From an uncultured Cohaesibacter sp. (lineage in GTDB: Bacteria; Pseudomonadota; Alphaproteobacteria; Rhizobiales; Cohaesibacteraceae), in NCBI RefSeq assembly GCF_963667045.1, contig NZ_OY762934.1, positions 2,287,501 to 2,351,500 on the forward strand: a stretch of DNA of 64,000 bases. Reading direction: 5' to 3'. The first letter of the stretch is position 1. Each line of letters opens with the position of its first letter. The notes below the pieces were generated by a model. The model saw only the letters and a list, made by a program, of their open reading frames with translations. It did not search any database and had not been told where the DNA came from. The translations under genes were made by a program, and so were the position numbers. Positions 41,632-51,702 of this stretch are shown here, piece by piece.

Positions 41632-43725
41632 ATGTCAGACACCCAGGTCGTCGCAGCAGTTGGGTTGAACCCGGAGAAAAAAGGCAGAGACGTCGGCTTT
41701 GCATTCGGTATCGTCATTATCCTGACGATCCTCTTCCTGCCCATCCCGCCCTTTCTCATCGACGTGGGGCTTTCCCTGTCGATCGCCCTGTCGATCCTGA
41801 TCCTGATGGTCGCCCTGTGGATCCAGAAGCCGCTCGAATTCTCGTCCTTCCCGACGATCCTGCTGATCGCCACCATGCTGCGCCTGTCGCTCAATATCGC
41901 CACAACGCGCATGATCCTGTCGCAGGGTCACAAGGGGCTTGATGCGGCGGGCAACATCATCAACGGCTTTTCCCAGTTCGTCATGAGTGGCGACTTCGTG
42001 ATCGGCCTCATCGTCTTCACGATCCTCGTCATCGTCAACTTTCTGGTGATCACCAAGGGCGCCACCCGTATCGCCGAGGTGGGCGCCCGCTTCACCCTCG
42101 ATGCCATTCCCGGCAAGCAGATGGCCATCGACGCCGACCTCAATGCCGGTCTCATCGATGACAAGGCCGCGCAGGCCCGCCGCTCCGAGCTGGAAGAGGA
42201 AAGCTCCTTCTTCGGTGCCATGGACGGTGCCTCGAAATTCGTCCGCGGCGATGCGATCGCCGGCCTTATCATCACTGCAGTCAACATCTTCGGCGGCATC
42301 GTCATCGGTGCAACCCGTCACGGCATGACCCTTGGCGAAGCCTCCGACGTCTTCACCAAACTGTCGGTGGGCGATGGTCTGGTTTCGCAGATCCCAGCGC
42401 TGATCGTTTCCCTTGCTGCCGGTCTGTTGGTCTCAAAGGGCGGCACCCGCGGCTCGACGGACAAGGCCGTCATGGGGCAGCTGGGCAAATATCCGCGCGC
42501 CCTGTTCGTTGCCGCCAGCCTCTTGGTCATTCTGGCCATCATGCCCGGCCTGCCGGTTCTGCCGTTTGCCATTCTTGCCGGCATCATGGCCTTTACCGGC
42601 TATTCGATTCCGAGGCGCCTCGCCGAAGAGGAAGCCAACAAGGCCCGCACCGCAATGGTGGCAGCCCGCAAGAAAGAGGATCAGGAGCGCCTGAATGCCA
42701 AACCGAACCTCAAGACGCCGGAAATCGAGCTTTGCATCGGCAAGCAGCTGACCGCGCAGATCCTCACCTCACGGGACGATCTGGCGAACCGGGTCGCCAA
42801 GATGCGCCGCAAGTTTGCCGAGGACTATGGCTTCGTCGTACCCGACATCCATCTTACGGACAGTCTGGCGCTGCCGCCCAAGAGCTACCAGATCAAGATC
42901 CACGGCACGGTCATTGCCAGCCACGAGCTGCGCGTTGGCGAGCTGCTGGTGCTGGCTGGCCCCGAAAAAACCGGTGGGCTGCCCGGCGAGCCGACCCGCG
43001 AACCCGCCTTCGGCATGCCCGGCATCTGGGTTCCGACCACCTATCAGAGCGAAGTGGATCGCATCGGCCTCAGCTCCGTTGACAGCACCACCATCGTGCT
43101 GACGCACCTCAGCGAAGTGATCCGCAACAACCTGCCGCAGCTATTGTCCTACAAGGACATGCGTCACCTGATCAACCGGCTCGATCCCGAATACAAGAAG
43201 CTCATCGATGACATCTGTCCGGCCCACATTTCCTTCTCCGGCCTGCAGGCGGTGTTGAAGCTGCTGCTGGCCGAGCGGGTTTCCATTCGCAACCTGCATC
43301 TCATTCTGGAGGCCATCGCCGAAATCGCGCCGCATGTACGCCGGTCCGAGGAAGTGGTGGAACATGTTCGCGTCCGGATGGGCCAGCAGATCTGTGGCGA
43401 TCTGGCCAAGGGCGGCAAACTCGCCGTCATTCGCCTTGGCAACCGCTGGGATCTGGCCTTCCACGAAGCCCTCAAGCGCGATGCCAAGGGCGACATCATC
43501 GAGATCGATCTGGCGCCACAGCTGGTCGAGCAGTTCGGCCAGCAACTGACCAAGGTGGTGCACGACCAGTCGGCCAACCAGCAGAGCTATGCCCTGCTGA
43601 CAACGCCGGAAGCCCGCAGCTATGTCCGCATGATCGTCGAGCGGCTGTTCCCGACCCTGCCTGTGCTCTCCCATCTGGAAGTGACACGCGGCGTCGACCT
43701 TATCACCATCGGCAGCGTGTCCTGA
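41632..43725 (+). CDS. flhA: Flagellar export gate protein FlhA
   Basis: Largest membrane protein of the export gate, 697 residues. The N-terminal half holds about eight transmembrane helices and the conserved cytosolic loop [20 protein letters not shown] followed by [20 protein letters not shown] (the FHIPEP region). The C-terminal half is the soluble ring domain that binds substrate-chaperone complexes. GGAGAG precedes the ATG. In many rhizobia flhA follows fliQ; here it stands with fliI and fliR instead. Confidence 0.96.
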   Translation: MSDTQVVAAVGLNPEKKGRDVGFAFGIVIILTILFLPIPPFLIDVGLSLSIALSILILMVALWIQKPLEFSSFPTILLIATMLRLSLNIATTRMILSQGHKGLDAAGNIINGFSQFVMSGDFVIGLIVFTILVIVNFLVITKGATRIAEVGARFTLDAIPGKQMAIDADLNAGLIDDKAAQARRSELEEESSFFGAMDGASKFVRGDAIAGLIITAVNIFGGIVIGATRHGMTLGEASDVFTKLSVGDGLVSQIPALIVSLAAGLLVSKGGTRGSTDKAVMGQLGKYPRALFVAASLLVILAIMPGLPVLPFAILAGIMAFTGYSIPRRLAEEEANKARTAMVAARKKEDQERLNAKPNLKTPEIELCIGKQLTAQILTSRDDLANRVAKMRRKFAEDYGFVVPDIHLTDSLALPPKSYQIKIHGTVIASHELRVGELLVLAGPEKTGGLPGEPTREPAFGMPGIWVPTTYQSEVDRIGLSSVDSTTIVLTHLSEVIRNNLPQLLSYKDMRHLINRLDPEYKKLIDDICPAHISFSGLQAVLKLLLAERVSIRNLHLILEAIAEIAPHVRRSEEVVEHVRVRMGQQICGDLAKGGKLAVIRLGNRWDLAFHEALKRDAKGDIIEIDLAPQLVEQFGQQLTKVVHDQSANQQSYALLTTPEARSYVRMIVERLFPTLPVLSHLEVTRGVDLITIGSVS

Positions 43726-43731
43726 TCCGCC

Positions 43732-44484
43732 ATGGCCTGGTTGCAACCGACAACACTGCTTGCCGTCTTCCTGATCCATTGCCGCATCGGCAGTTGCCTG
43801 ATGGTCATGCCCGGATTCGGCAGCGCCCGCATCCCCATGCGGATCCGGCTTTACGTGTCGCTCGCCATCTCGCTGGCGCTCTCGCCGCTGCTGTTGGCGA
43901 GCGTGCTGCCGAGCTTGCCTGACACAAGGCTCGATCGCATCCTGTTGATGATCGTCACCGAGGTGCTGACCGGCATCACGATCGGCTTCATCGGGCGGAT
44001 CTTCATGGCCGCGCTTGAAACCTTCGGCAGCTATGCCGCCAACTTCATGAGCCTTGCGGCCATGGGTGGCGCACCGCTGGAAGCAGACGAGCCCCTGCCA
44101 CCGATGGTCAACATGATCATGATGGCGGCCATCGTCATGATGTTCATCTCCGGTGTGCACTGGCAGATGCTGTCCGGGCTGGTGTCGTCCTTCAGCCTTA
44201 TCCCCCCGGGCCTGACGTTCGATGCGCAAGGATCGCTGATCCAGTTCGTCGATACCCTCTCGGAAGCCTTCGTCGTCGCCCTGCGCGTGGCGAGCCCGTT
44301 CGTCATCTATTCCGTCCTTGCCAACCTATCCCTCGGCCTTTTGAACAAGTTCACCCCACAGATCCCGGTGTATTTCGTCTCCGTGCCATTCGTGATCATG
44401 GGGGGCCTGTTGCTAACCATGTTCATCGTCAGCGAAATGCTGGGCATTTTCATTGATGCCCTCTCATTAGCCCTTACTCGATGA
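43732..44484 (+). CDS. fliR: Flagellar export protein FliR
   Basis: Export-gate membrane protein, 250 residues with about six transmembrane helices. Family-like parts are FLIHCRIGSCLMVMPGFGSA, MIVTEVLTGITIGFIGRIFM and LSLGLLNKFTPQIPVYFVSV. It lies six bases after flhA and is followed by the FliJ-like gene. The ribosome site is weak, and translational coupling to flhA is likely. Confidence 0.92.
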   Translation: MAWLQPTTLLAVFLIHCRIGSCLMVMPGFGSARIPMRIRLYVSLAISLALSPLLLASVLPSLPDTRLDRILLMIVTEVLTGITIGFIGRIFMAALETFGSYAANFMSLAAMGGAPLEADEPLPPMVNMIMMAAIVMMFISGVHWQMLSGLVSSFSLIPPGLTFDAQGSLIQFVDTLSEAFVVALRVASPFVIYSVLANLSLGLLNKFTPQIPVYFVSVPFVIMGGLLLTMFIVSEMLGIFIDALSLALTR

Positions 44485-44497
44485 AACAGAGAAGACC

Positions 44498-44896
44498 ATG
44501 TCAAAAAAAACCGAAAGACTTCGCAGACTTCTGCACGCCCAGGAGCAGCTCCACAAAAGCACGATGCAGGCGGTCGAGCAGACCGTTCAGCAAAAGAAGC
44601 AGCTGCGCGCCCGGGAAGCCTCTTTGGTCAAGCTGATGGCCGAAGGCGACCCGGTTCTGGTCAACGCCCTGATGGCTTCCCACGCCAAGCAGCTCAAGAA
44701 GGTGGCGCGCGAACGGGCCGAGCTGGATCAGGCGCTGGAAACCTTGCAACAGCAATTGCGCAAGCACGGCACAACGATGGAATCCGTCAAACGGTTTCTT
44801 TCAATGGTCGAGGCCAAGGAACGCAAGGAGCAGGAAAGGCAGGACAATCTGGATATTCTTGAAATGGTTGCCAACAAGACCGGCGATGGCTTGTGA
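44498..44896 (+). CDS. FliJ-like coiled-coil protein
   Basis: A 132-residue, highly charged, almost wholly coiled-coil protein (KTERLRRLLHAQEQLHKSTM, QQKKQLRAREASLVKLMAEG, ERAELDQALETLQQQLRKHG). This fits FliJ, the central stalk of the export ATPase complex, in size, charge and locus. Sequence conservation in FliJ is low, so the assignment rests mainly on form and place. It is the last gene of the operon, followed by a terminator. Confidence 0.6.
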   Translation: MSKKTERLRRLLHAQEQLHKSTMQAVEQTVQQKKQLRAREASLVKLMAEGDPVLVNALMASHAKQLKKVARERAELDQALETLQQQLRKHGTTMESVKRFLSMVEAKERKEQERQDNLDILEMVANKTGDGL

Positions 44897-44929
44897 AAGA
44901 CACGGCAGGACCGAAAGCGAGAAAGCAGG

Positions 44930-44956
44930 AAAAGGCCCCGTTTTCGGGGCTTTTTT
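44930..44956 (+). terminator. Terminator of the fliI-flhA-fliR operon
   Basis: AAAGGCCCCG, a TTTT loop and CGGGGCTTTTTT form a strong G+C stem with a six-T tail about 35 bases after the FliJ-like stop codon. Confidence 0.92.
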
Positions 44957-45177
44957 CGTTTTTCCGTCCCCACACCCGCTGCCAATATGCACAGGCAGAA
45001 AACGCCAGCCTGACCAGCCAGGTCAGCCCCGGACAAGGTTGACCTTCTAGGGTGGGAAGCACGACAGGTTGAGCATAACTGGAAAACAAAATGCTCAAAG
45101 GCATGAAGCCGCCCTGTTGTCCCGGATAAAAGCCCGGAATGTCCCCAACAACTTCGATCCTTGAAAGGGACACTATC

Positions 45178-46095
45178 ATGTCTAACAGTATTCTTACCAA
45201 TACCTCTGCAATGACCGCTTTGCAGACCCTGAATGCAACCAACAAATCCCTGGACGCTACTCAGGAACGCATTTCTACTGGTTTGCGTGTTTCCGGTGCA
45301 GAAGATAACGCTGCTTACTGGTCCATCGCGACAACCATGCGGTCAGACAATGGTGCATTGTCTGCTGTGCAGGACGCTCTTGGTCTTGGTGCTGCTACCG
45401 TTGACACCATGTACACGGCCATGAACTCGACCGTTGATGTGATGAAGGAGATCAAGAACAAGCTGGTTGCCGCCAAGGAACCAGGCCTTGATCGTGCCAA
45501 AATCCAGTCGGATATCACTGAGCTGCAGAACCAGCTGAAGTCCATTTCGGATTCCGCTGTGTTCAACTCTGAAAACTGGCTCAGCAGTGACCCGGCCACC
45601 ACACCAACCAAAAGTATCGTCAGTTCGTTCAGCCGTGACAGCTCTGGTGCCGTCCAGATTGAAACCATCGACGTCGACCTTGCTGGTATCCAGCTCTTCG
45701 ACACCGCTAGTGCCAATACCGGTATCCTCGACAAGGCCATCACGATCGGTGCAAACGTAACCGGTGCAAACGTCTCCGACTTCGACATTTCTGCCGTTAC
45801 GGACGCTGACCTCACCGGTCTTGACTCACTGATCGATGACGTCGACTCCGCCCTGAGCAGCATCACCGATGCAGCAACCAATCTGGGTTCCATCAAAACC
45901 CGTATTGATTTGCAGAACGATTTCATCTCTGCCCTCACCGACGCAATTGACCGCGGTATCGGGCAGCTGGTGGATGCAGACATGAACGAAGAATCCACGC
46001 GCCTGAAAGCACTTCAGGTTCAGCAGCAGCTGGGTATCCAGGCTCTGTCGATTGCCAACTCCGGCTCTCAGAGCATTCTGTCGCTGTTCCAGTAA
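45178..46095 (+). CDS. Flagellin, rhizobial type
   Basis: Filament protein of 305 residues with rhizobial-style ends: MSNSILTNTSAMTALQTLNA at the N-terminus, STGLRVSGAEDNAAYWSIAT near 35-54 and LQVQQQLGIQALSIANSGSQ near the C-terminus, ending SILSLFQ. The surface domain is very short. It differs clearly from the three large flagellins at 3.3-8.5 kb. The ATG at 45178 is chosen because AAAGGGA stands about nine bases upstream; the longer frame lacks flagellin features. It is monocistronic, framed by two terminators. Confidence 0.95.
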   Translation: MSNSILTNTSAMTALQTLNATNKSLDATQERISTGLRVSGAEDNAAYWSIATTMRSDNGALSAVQDALGLGAATVDTMYTAMNSTVDVMKEIKNKLVAAKEPGLDRAKIQSDITELQNQLKSISDSAVFNSENWLSSDPATTPTKSIVSSFSRDSSGAVQIETIDVDLAGIQLFDTASANTGILDKAITIGANVTGANVSDFDISAVTDADLTGLDSLIDDVDSALSSITDAATNLGSIKTRIDLQNDFISALTDAIDRGIGQLVDADMNEESTRLKALQVQQQLGIQALSIANSGSQSILSLFQ

Positions 46096-46133
46096 GCTGA
46101 TCAGCAAGTGGGCTCTTGATGATTTGACAGCAG

Positions 46134-46171
46134 TAAAAGGCGCATCCCAACGGATGTGCCTTTTATTTTTT
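46134..46171 (+). terminator. Terminator after the rhizobial-type flagellin
   Basis: AAAAGGCGCATCC and GGATGTGCCTTTT pair around a CAAC loop with one G-T pair, followed by ATTTTTTG. It stands about 40 bases after the flagellin stop codon. Confidence 0.9.
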
Positions 46172-46286
46172 GAACCGCCCCGACCGATATTCCAATCCCG
46201 GATCAGCCTGCGCAGGGTTCGCGCAAGCTTGTCGGCTCATAGTCACATGAGACAGTTTCAAACTCCTGATAGAGGTTAGAATTTCG

Positions 46287-47927
46287 ATGCCAGGCAGTGA
46301 ACAAGCCGAAAAAATATTGGCGAATCTGAAAGAGCTTGGGCCGAGGCGGCTTCTGGCTCTCGGTCTTATCGGTCTGATCACCCTTCTGCTGGTCGGGGGA
46401 GGCGCCTATTTTCTCTCAAAGCCGCAGATGACCGTTCTCTATTCCGGTCTTGACCGCGAGGACATCACCCGGATCGGGTCCGCCCTTCAGGATTCTGGCA
46501 TCCGCTATGATGTCAACACGGAAAGCTCAGCGGTCCTTGTGTCCCACTCATCTGCGTCGCAGGCCCGCATGCTGCTGGCCGAGCGAGGGCTGCCGCGCGG
46601 CGACAGCGCCGGTTACGAGCTGTTTGACAATCTGGGCTCGCTTGGCCTTACGTCCTTCATGCAGGAGGTGACCCGGGTCCGGGCTCTTGAGGGCGAATTG
46701 GGGCGCACGATCCAGTCGATGAAGGATGTGCAATCGGCTCGTGTCCATATCGTGCTGTCCGAAAAGGGCTCGTTCCGCAAACAGGACCAGAAACCCTCAG
46801 CCTCGGTTGTCATCAAGGCATCGGGCACCGGCGAGTTCCAGACCGCACAAGCCATCCGCTATCTGGTTGCCGCCGCCGTGCCGGGCATGAAGCCTGCCGA
46901 GGTCACGGTGCTGGATTCCACTGGCGCATTGCTCGCCTCCGGTCAGGGCAAGGAAGCGACATCGGCTGGCGAGATGGCCGGTCTTGAGGATCTCGTTTCC
47001 AACCGCATTCAGGAGAATATCCGGAAGACCCTCACACCTTACCTCGGCCTTTCCAACTTCCAGGTCTCGGTCGCAGCGACCCTCAACACCGACAAGGAGC
47101 ACGTCGCCCAGACCATCTTCGATCCGGAAAGCCGCACCGAGCGGTCCGTTCAGACTGTGCGCTCCAGCGAGAGCGCGCAGAATGCCAGCTCGCAGCCGCC
47201 AACCACTGTCGAGCAGAATCTGCCCGACCAGCAGGTCAAGGACACCAACAGCGAACAGTCCGTGGAAGAGAACCAGCGGCGCGAAGAAACCGTCAACTAC
47301 GAGATTTCCACCAAGAAGGTGGAGCAGACCCGCGAGGGATATGACGTGGAGCGACTGTCGATTGCCGTTCTGGTCAACCGGGCGCATCTTCTGGAAACGC
47401 TGGGTGACAATGCGGACGACGCCACCATCAATAGCGCCATCAACCATCACATCGAGGAAATCAACCAGTTGGCCGCGTCCGCTGCGGGGCTTGATGCGGC
47501 GCGCGGCGACCAGATCAAGGTTGCCGTCGTCGACTTCCAGGCAGGCACCGGCAATCTTGACCCACTGCCGCCGCTCTCGGTCACTCAGGTCCTGTTGCAG
47601 CAGTCGGGCAATGTGGTCAATGCCGTCAGCATCCTTCTGGTTTCCACCCTGTTGATCTGGTTCGGCCTGCGTCCGGCGATCAGTGCGCTGGTTCCCAAGC
47701 AGGTTGCCAATGACAACGCGCCTGAAGGCCTGGAGCTTGAGGGCGAACTTGATGAAGCCGTTGGCTATCGGCTCTCTGATCCGAGCACCCATGCCGGTCT
47801 CATCGAGGAACTGTCCAAGAAACTCGATTCCTCTCCGGTGCGCAAGCTTGAACGGGTTGTCGAGATGAACGAAGAGCAGTCTGCGGCGATCCTCAAGCAA
47901 TGGTTCTATGAATCGGAGACGGCGTGA
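46287..47927 (+). CDS. fliF: Flagellar MS-ring protein FliF
   Basis: Forms the MS ring in the cytoplasmic membrane, 546 residues. A first transmembrane helix lies at about 22-45 (LLALGLIGLITLLLVGGGAY) and a second at about 440-460 (NVVNAVSILLVSTLLIWFGL). Between them are the ring-building domains with RGLPRGDSAGYELFDNLGSL and YLVAAAVPGMKPAEVTVLDS. The C-terminal end (LERVVEMNEEQSAAILKQWF) binds FliG. Its stop overlaps the next start (TGATG). Confidence 0.96.
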   Translation: MPGSEQAEKILANLKELGPRRLLALGLIGLITLLLVGGGAYFLSKPQMTVLYSGLDREDITRIGSALQDSGIRYDVNTESSAVLVSHSSASQARMLLAERGLPRGDSAGYELFDNLGSLGLTSFMQEVTRVRALEGELGRTIQSMKDVQSARVHIVLSEKGSFRKQDQKPSASVVIKASGTGEFQTAQAIRYLVAAAVPGMKPAEVTVLDSTGALLASGQGKEATSAGEMAGLEDLVSNRIQENIRKTLTPYLGLSNFQVSVAATLNTDKEHVAQTIFDPESRTERSVQTVRSSESAQNASSQPPTTVEQNLPDQQVKDTNSEQSVEENQRREETVNYEISTKKVEQTREGYDVERLSIAVLVNRAHLLETLGDNADDATINSAINHHIEEINQLAASAAGLDAARGDQIKVAVVDFQAGTGNLDPLPPLSVTQVLLQQSGNVVNAVSILLVSTLLIWFGLRPAISALVPKQVANDNAPEGLELEGELDEAVGYRLSDPSTHAGLIEELSKKLDSSPVRKLERVVEMNEEQSAAILKQWFYESETA

Positions 47928-48736
47928 TGGCTCTGGCACTCAAGGATCTGATCCCCTCTGTCAAGGCCAGCGAGCAGGAAGCGCCTGTTCTGCGCAAGCC
48001 GGAATTCCGATCGCTCGGACCGGTCGGCCCAATTGGAAAGAATGGTCATGACGGTGGCGCGAGGGCTGGCAAGTCCGCCTCCCTTGCCAGCCCGACAACC
48101 GTTCCGGTGATGATGCCGCTGGCGGCATCTGCCGAGCTTCAACCCATTCTCTTTGGCGGGCTGGACAAGCTGATCCCGGTCAAGGCACAGAAGACCGTGA
48201 CCATCGTGCCGGAAGAAGTCCAGATCGTGCGCACCGAAGCCTGGTCGCGAGGATTGAGGGATGCTGAGATCCTCTGGCAGGAACAGCTCTCGCAACAGCG
48301 GCAGAAGCTGCAAGAGGAATTCGAGAGCATGAAGCAGTTGCTGGCGGCCGAGCTGCACCGGCAGCTCAAAGGACAGATTGCCGGACAGCTCGAGAAGATC
48401 CGCAACGACCTGGCCGATCAGGTCGCCGAGACGCTGGAACCCTTCATTGCCGAGCATGTGCATGTCCACATCGTCAAGACGTTCGCCGATGTCACGGAAC
48501 AGGCCCTGCAGGACTCGATTGCCGACAGTCCGCTGCTGAGTGGGCCGGACCATCTCATCCGGCAACTGGGCAATGTCGTCGACTGCGAGAAGCTGACGGA
48601 ACTGGTTGGCTCTGTCGAGACGACCCGCCAGCAGACCGAGGAAACGGAGCTGTCCCTCAAGGTAGACAACAGCGTTTTCGAGACGCGGCTTTCGGATTAC
48701 CTGACCCAACTCAAACAGGCGGTGCAAGATGACTGA
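47927..48736 (+). CDS. FliH-like export ATPase regulator
   Basis: A 269-residue soluble protein following fliF. After a Pro/Gly-rich leader there is a long coiled coil (DAEILWQEQLSQQRQKLQEE, MKQLLAAELHRQLKGQIAGQ) and a C-terminal V-ATPase-E/FliH-like region (VAETLEPFIAEHVHVHIVKT). This is the FliH layout of a regulator that brackets the FliI ATPase. The sequence is divergent, so the name rests on form and gene order. The ATG at 47927 is within the fliF stop (TGATG), which supports coupling. Confidence 0.65.
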   Translation: MALALKDLIPSVKASEQEAPVLRKPEFRSLGPVGPIGKNGHDGGARAGKSASLASPTTVPVMMPLAASAELQPILFGGLDKLIPVKAQKTVTIVPEEVQIVRTEAWSRGLRDAEILWQEQLSQQRQKLQEEFESMKQLLAAELHRQLKGQIAGQLEKIRNDLADQVAETLEPFIAEHVHVHIVKTFADVTEQALQDSIADSPLLSGPDHLIRQLGNVVDCEKLTELVGSVETTRQQTEETELSLKVDNSVFETRLSDYLTQLKQAVQDD

Positions 48737-50219
48737 TCTGGAACATGAACACGAAAAGGAACTGATCATCATCCGACGGCGGCCGGACATGACCATCGAG
48801 GAGCCTCACAGTGGTGTCTGGAAGATAGCCCATGCCGACTTCATGACGGCGATGATGGCCTTCTTCATGGTGATGTGGCTCATCTCCAGCACGGATGAAG
48901 CGGCCAAGAAGCATATCGCCCGCTATTTCAACCCGGTCAATCTGTCGTCCATGACTCCCTTCCCCAAGGGTCTACAGGACCCGGAAACCAACGCCAAGCC
49001 CGTTGGCGAGGAAGCAAACCCCACCAAACCGGACAAGGCGAGCGCTGCCTCCACAGCGGCAGGTCGCGGCGGACTGGCAACGCCGGGCGCTCCTGGCACA
49101 GAGGCGGCCCAGCAGGCCATTCTCGTGCAGAAAAGCGGTATTGCCCGCAGCGGCACCACCACGCGCCAACTTCCCACCTTCACCGAGGCGGAGATCTTCT
49201 CCGACCCTTATGGCGTGCTTGATCGCATCATCATGAAAGAGGAGAAGGACAGCGGACCGGTGGAGCGGGACGATGCGTCCACCGCGCTTGCCGAAAGGAT
49301 CCAGGGACAGGGTGGCACAGCCATGCGCGATCCCTTCGCACCGCTGTCCTGGGCACTCAATCCGCTCTCGCTGGACGATATCGAACTGACGGAAGATTCA
49401 AGCTCTGCCAATTTCTCAATCACCGGCGGAGAACGTCCGGATGCGTCCTCTCTTGCCGACGGGCCATCGAACGACAAGATGGAAATCGCAAAGGCAGCCT
49501 TCGAGACCGTCCGTCCGGTCCCTGTCCTAGCCAGTCATGGCACGGCGGAGGGCCGGAAAGCAGATCAGAAGGCCGCCGGGAAGGACGCCAGTGCGTCATC
49601 CGAGCGTGTCGAGGGCCAAGCCACCGCCAGTGCGATGAAAGCCCCCCATAACAGCACCACTGAAGGCTCCAAAGAAGGCTCCACTGTCAAGGACGCCGCC
49701 AACGGACCGGATGAGGCGAAAGCCGGACAGTCGACAGAGCTTTCCGACAAGATCGACGAGTTCCGCGCCTTTCTGGCCAATGCCCTCAATGAAACGCCAC
49801 GCCAGACCATCGGCAACGAGCTGACGGTCACAACCAGCGGCGATGACATTCTGATCAACGTCTCGGACAGCGCCGACTATGGCATGTTTGCCATTGGCTC
49901 TTCCGAGCCTACGGCACGCTCCATCAAGCTTCTGGAGCGCATCGCCCACAGCCTCGGCCAGATCAGGGGTGACATCATCATTCGTGGCCACACCGATGGC
50001 CGGCCCTTCCGCAGCGGTACGTCGGACAACTGGAACCTGTCGACCGCCCGTGCCCATATGGCCCGCTTCATGCTGATCCGCGGGGGCCTCGACGAACACC
50101 GCCTGCTCAGAGTGGAAGGCTATGCAGATCGGGCCCTGAAACATCCGGACAACCCGGAGGCCGATGACAACCGCCGCATCGAGATCCTCGTGCAGCCGAT
50201 CAAGGAAACCCGGTCATGA
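48729..50219 (+). CDS. motB: Flagellar stator protein MotB
   Basis: Stator protein anchoring MotA to peptidoglycan, 496 residues. The single transmembrane helix IAHADFMTAMMAFFMVMWLI holds the channel Asp at residue 37. A very long disordered linker (about 75-335) leads to an OmpA-like peptidoglycan domain with IIRGHTDGRPFRSGTSDNWN and LSTARAHMARFMLIRGGLDE. The linker makes it much longer than enteric MotB, as is usual for rhizobial forms. It overlaps the FliH-like gene by eight bases and motC by four. Confidence 0.94.
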   Translation: MTDLEHEHEKELIIIRRRPDMTIEEPHSGVWKIAHADFMTAMMAFFMVMWLISSTDEAAKKHIARYFNPVNLSSMTPFPKGLQDPETNAKPVGEEANPTKPDKASAASTAAGRGGLATPGAPGTEAAQQAILVQKSGIARSGTTTRQLPTFTEAEIFSDPYGVLDRIIMKEEKDSGPVERDDASTALAERIQGQGGTAMRDPFAPLSWALNPLSLDDIELTEDSSSANFSITGGERPDASSLADGPSNDKMEIAKAAFETVRPVPVLASHGTAEGRKADQKAAGKDASASSERVEGQATASAMKAPHNSTTEGSKEGSTVKDAANGPDEAKAGQSTELSDKIDEFRAFLANALNETPRQTIGNELTVTTSGDDILINVSDSADYGMFAIGSSEPTARSIKLLERIAHSLGQIRGDIIIRGHTDGRPFRSGTSDNWNLSTARAHMARFMLIRGGLDEHRLLRVEGYADRALKHPDNPEADDNRRIEILVQPIKETRS

Positions 50220-51697
50220 CAAAATGCGTTCCAGCAGGCCGTTTCCTGCTCCCCGGTTGCGTCCTTTTCGCCTGCCTTGCCAGCACTCCTGTTCTGGCAA
50301 GGGCGGATCAGGCCCCGCTTCAGAAACAACCGGAGCCGAAGGCTGTGCGGGTCATCCCCGGCGTATCTCCGCTGGTCGCCCCCGATTCCAGCAAGACAGG
50401 CACCGGCACGACTGACTCCGACACGACTGGCACAGGCACGACTGGCAGCAAGGCACGCGCGGCAACGGCCGCCATGGAAACTGCCGATCCTGCTAACACT
50501 GGCAACGTGGAAGCAGAGGTGGCAGGCATCGCAGCAACAGAGGCAACGATCCGTCATTCGGTGGATGCTTCCGTCGATGAAATGCAGCCCTACATGCAGG
50601 TGCGTGTGGTCCAGAATCTTCAGGCACAAACCGCCAAGGGCTCCACTCAGGCGCTCAATGCACAGCACAAGCTGATCATCCATCTCAACGAGCATTTTCT
50701 GGCGATCGACCCGCAGGTCTGGCATGACGAACAGAATGCCCGCGCCGCGGTCATTCACCTCTTGTCCGGCGGGCACCCTGCTGTCGGGCACCGGCTGCTG
50801 AGCCTTGATCCGCCCGCAGCAATCGACCCGGCCCTGTTGAAGGGGGCGCTGGCCTATATCGAGGGCCGCAAGGCCGAGGCACGCAGCATCCTTCAGCCCA
50901 TCGACCCGCTGACACTGCCGCCGACACTGGGCGGACAGGTCGCCCTCGTTCAGGCCATCCTGGCGATGCCGGACGATCTGGAGGCGGCGCAGGTCTCCAT
51001 TGACAAGGCCCGGCTGCTGTTGCCCGGCTCGCTGGTCGAGGAAGCCGCCCTGCGCCGCGCGGTCTCGGTTGCGGCAGCACTCAACGACCCACGGATGTTC
51101 CAGTCCTATTCGCTGCAATATATGCGGCGGTTCAACAATTCGATCTACAATTCGGATTTCCGGCGCCGGTTCGCCATTGCCATGCGCCGGTTCGGCGAAA
51201 GCGAGGACAAGCACACCTTCGCCGAGCTCGACAGCGTCATTACGGAATTCGATCTTGATGCCCGCCGCAGTCTCTATCTGCTGCTGTCCTATTCGAGCCT
51301 GATCGCAGGCAATGTCACGCTGTCCAACGAGGCGGCCAAGGCGGCCCTGCCACTGACGATGGATGATTCCGAAAGTCAGGCCCGCTCCCATCTCTATCTG
51401 GCCGGCTCGATGCTGCATGCCAATACCATTGAACAATCCCTCCAGCATCTTTGGAAGGTGAAGAGAGGCAATCTGAGCGCTCGGGACCGGACACTGGCCG
51501 ACAAGATCGCCCATGTTCTGAACAACATCCGCGCCTGGCCGGAAAGCAGCGACCCGGCACTGGGATACAGCCTGTCTACCACCGATGCCGGCAAGGGCGA
51601 GCCCGGCTGGCAACTGGGAACGCTCGAGCATGGCAAGCAGGCCCTTGACAAGACCGACCTCTTCCTGTCGACCGCACAACAATCCTCACTACGGTAA
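50216..51697 (+). CDS. motC: Periplasmic motility protein MotC
   Basis: A 493-residue periplasmic protein with a signal peptide (hydrophobic LLPGCVLFACLASTPVLARA, about 11-30) and a Thr/Ala-rich linker. The main domain is helical, with LNEHFLAIDPQVWHDEQNAR and AVIHLLSGGHPAVGHRLLSL, and ends FLSTAQQSSLR. In Sinorhizobium MotC is a chaperone specific for MotB and needed for motility. Its start overlaps the motB stop (ATGA), the classical rhizobial motB-motC-fliK order. Confidence 0.9.
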   Translation: MTKCVPAGRFLLPGCVLFACLASTPVLARADQAPLQKQPEPKAVRVIPGVSPLVAPDSSKTGTGTTDSDTTGTGTTGSKARAATAAMETADPANTGNVEAEVAGIAATEATIRHSVDASVDEMQPYMQVRVVQNLQAQTAKGSTQALNAQHKLIIHLNEHFLAIDPQVWHDEQNARAAVIHLLSGGHPAVGHRLLSLDPPAAIDPALLKGALAYIEGRKAEARSILQPIDPLTLPPTLGGQVALVQAILAMPDDLEAAQVSIDKARLLLPGSLVEEAALRRAVSVAAALNDPRMFQSYSLQYMRRFNNSIYNSDFRRRFAIAMRRFGESEDKHTFAELDSVITEFDLDARRSLYLLLSYSSLIAGNVTLSNEAAKAALPLTMDDSESQARSHLYLAGSMLHANTIEQSLQHLWKVKRGNLSARDRTLADKIAHVLNNIRAWPESSDPALGYSLSTTDAGKGEPGWQLGTLEHGKQALDKTDLFLSTAQQSSLR

Positions 51698-51702
51698 AGC
51701 TT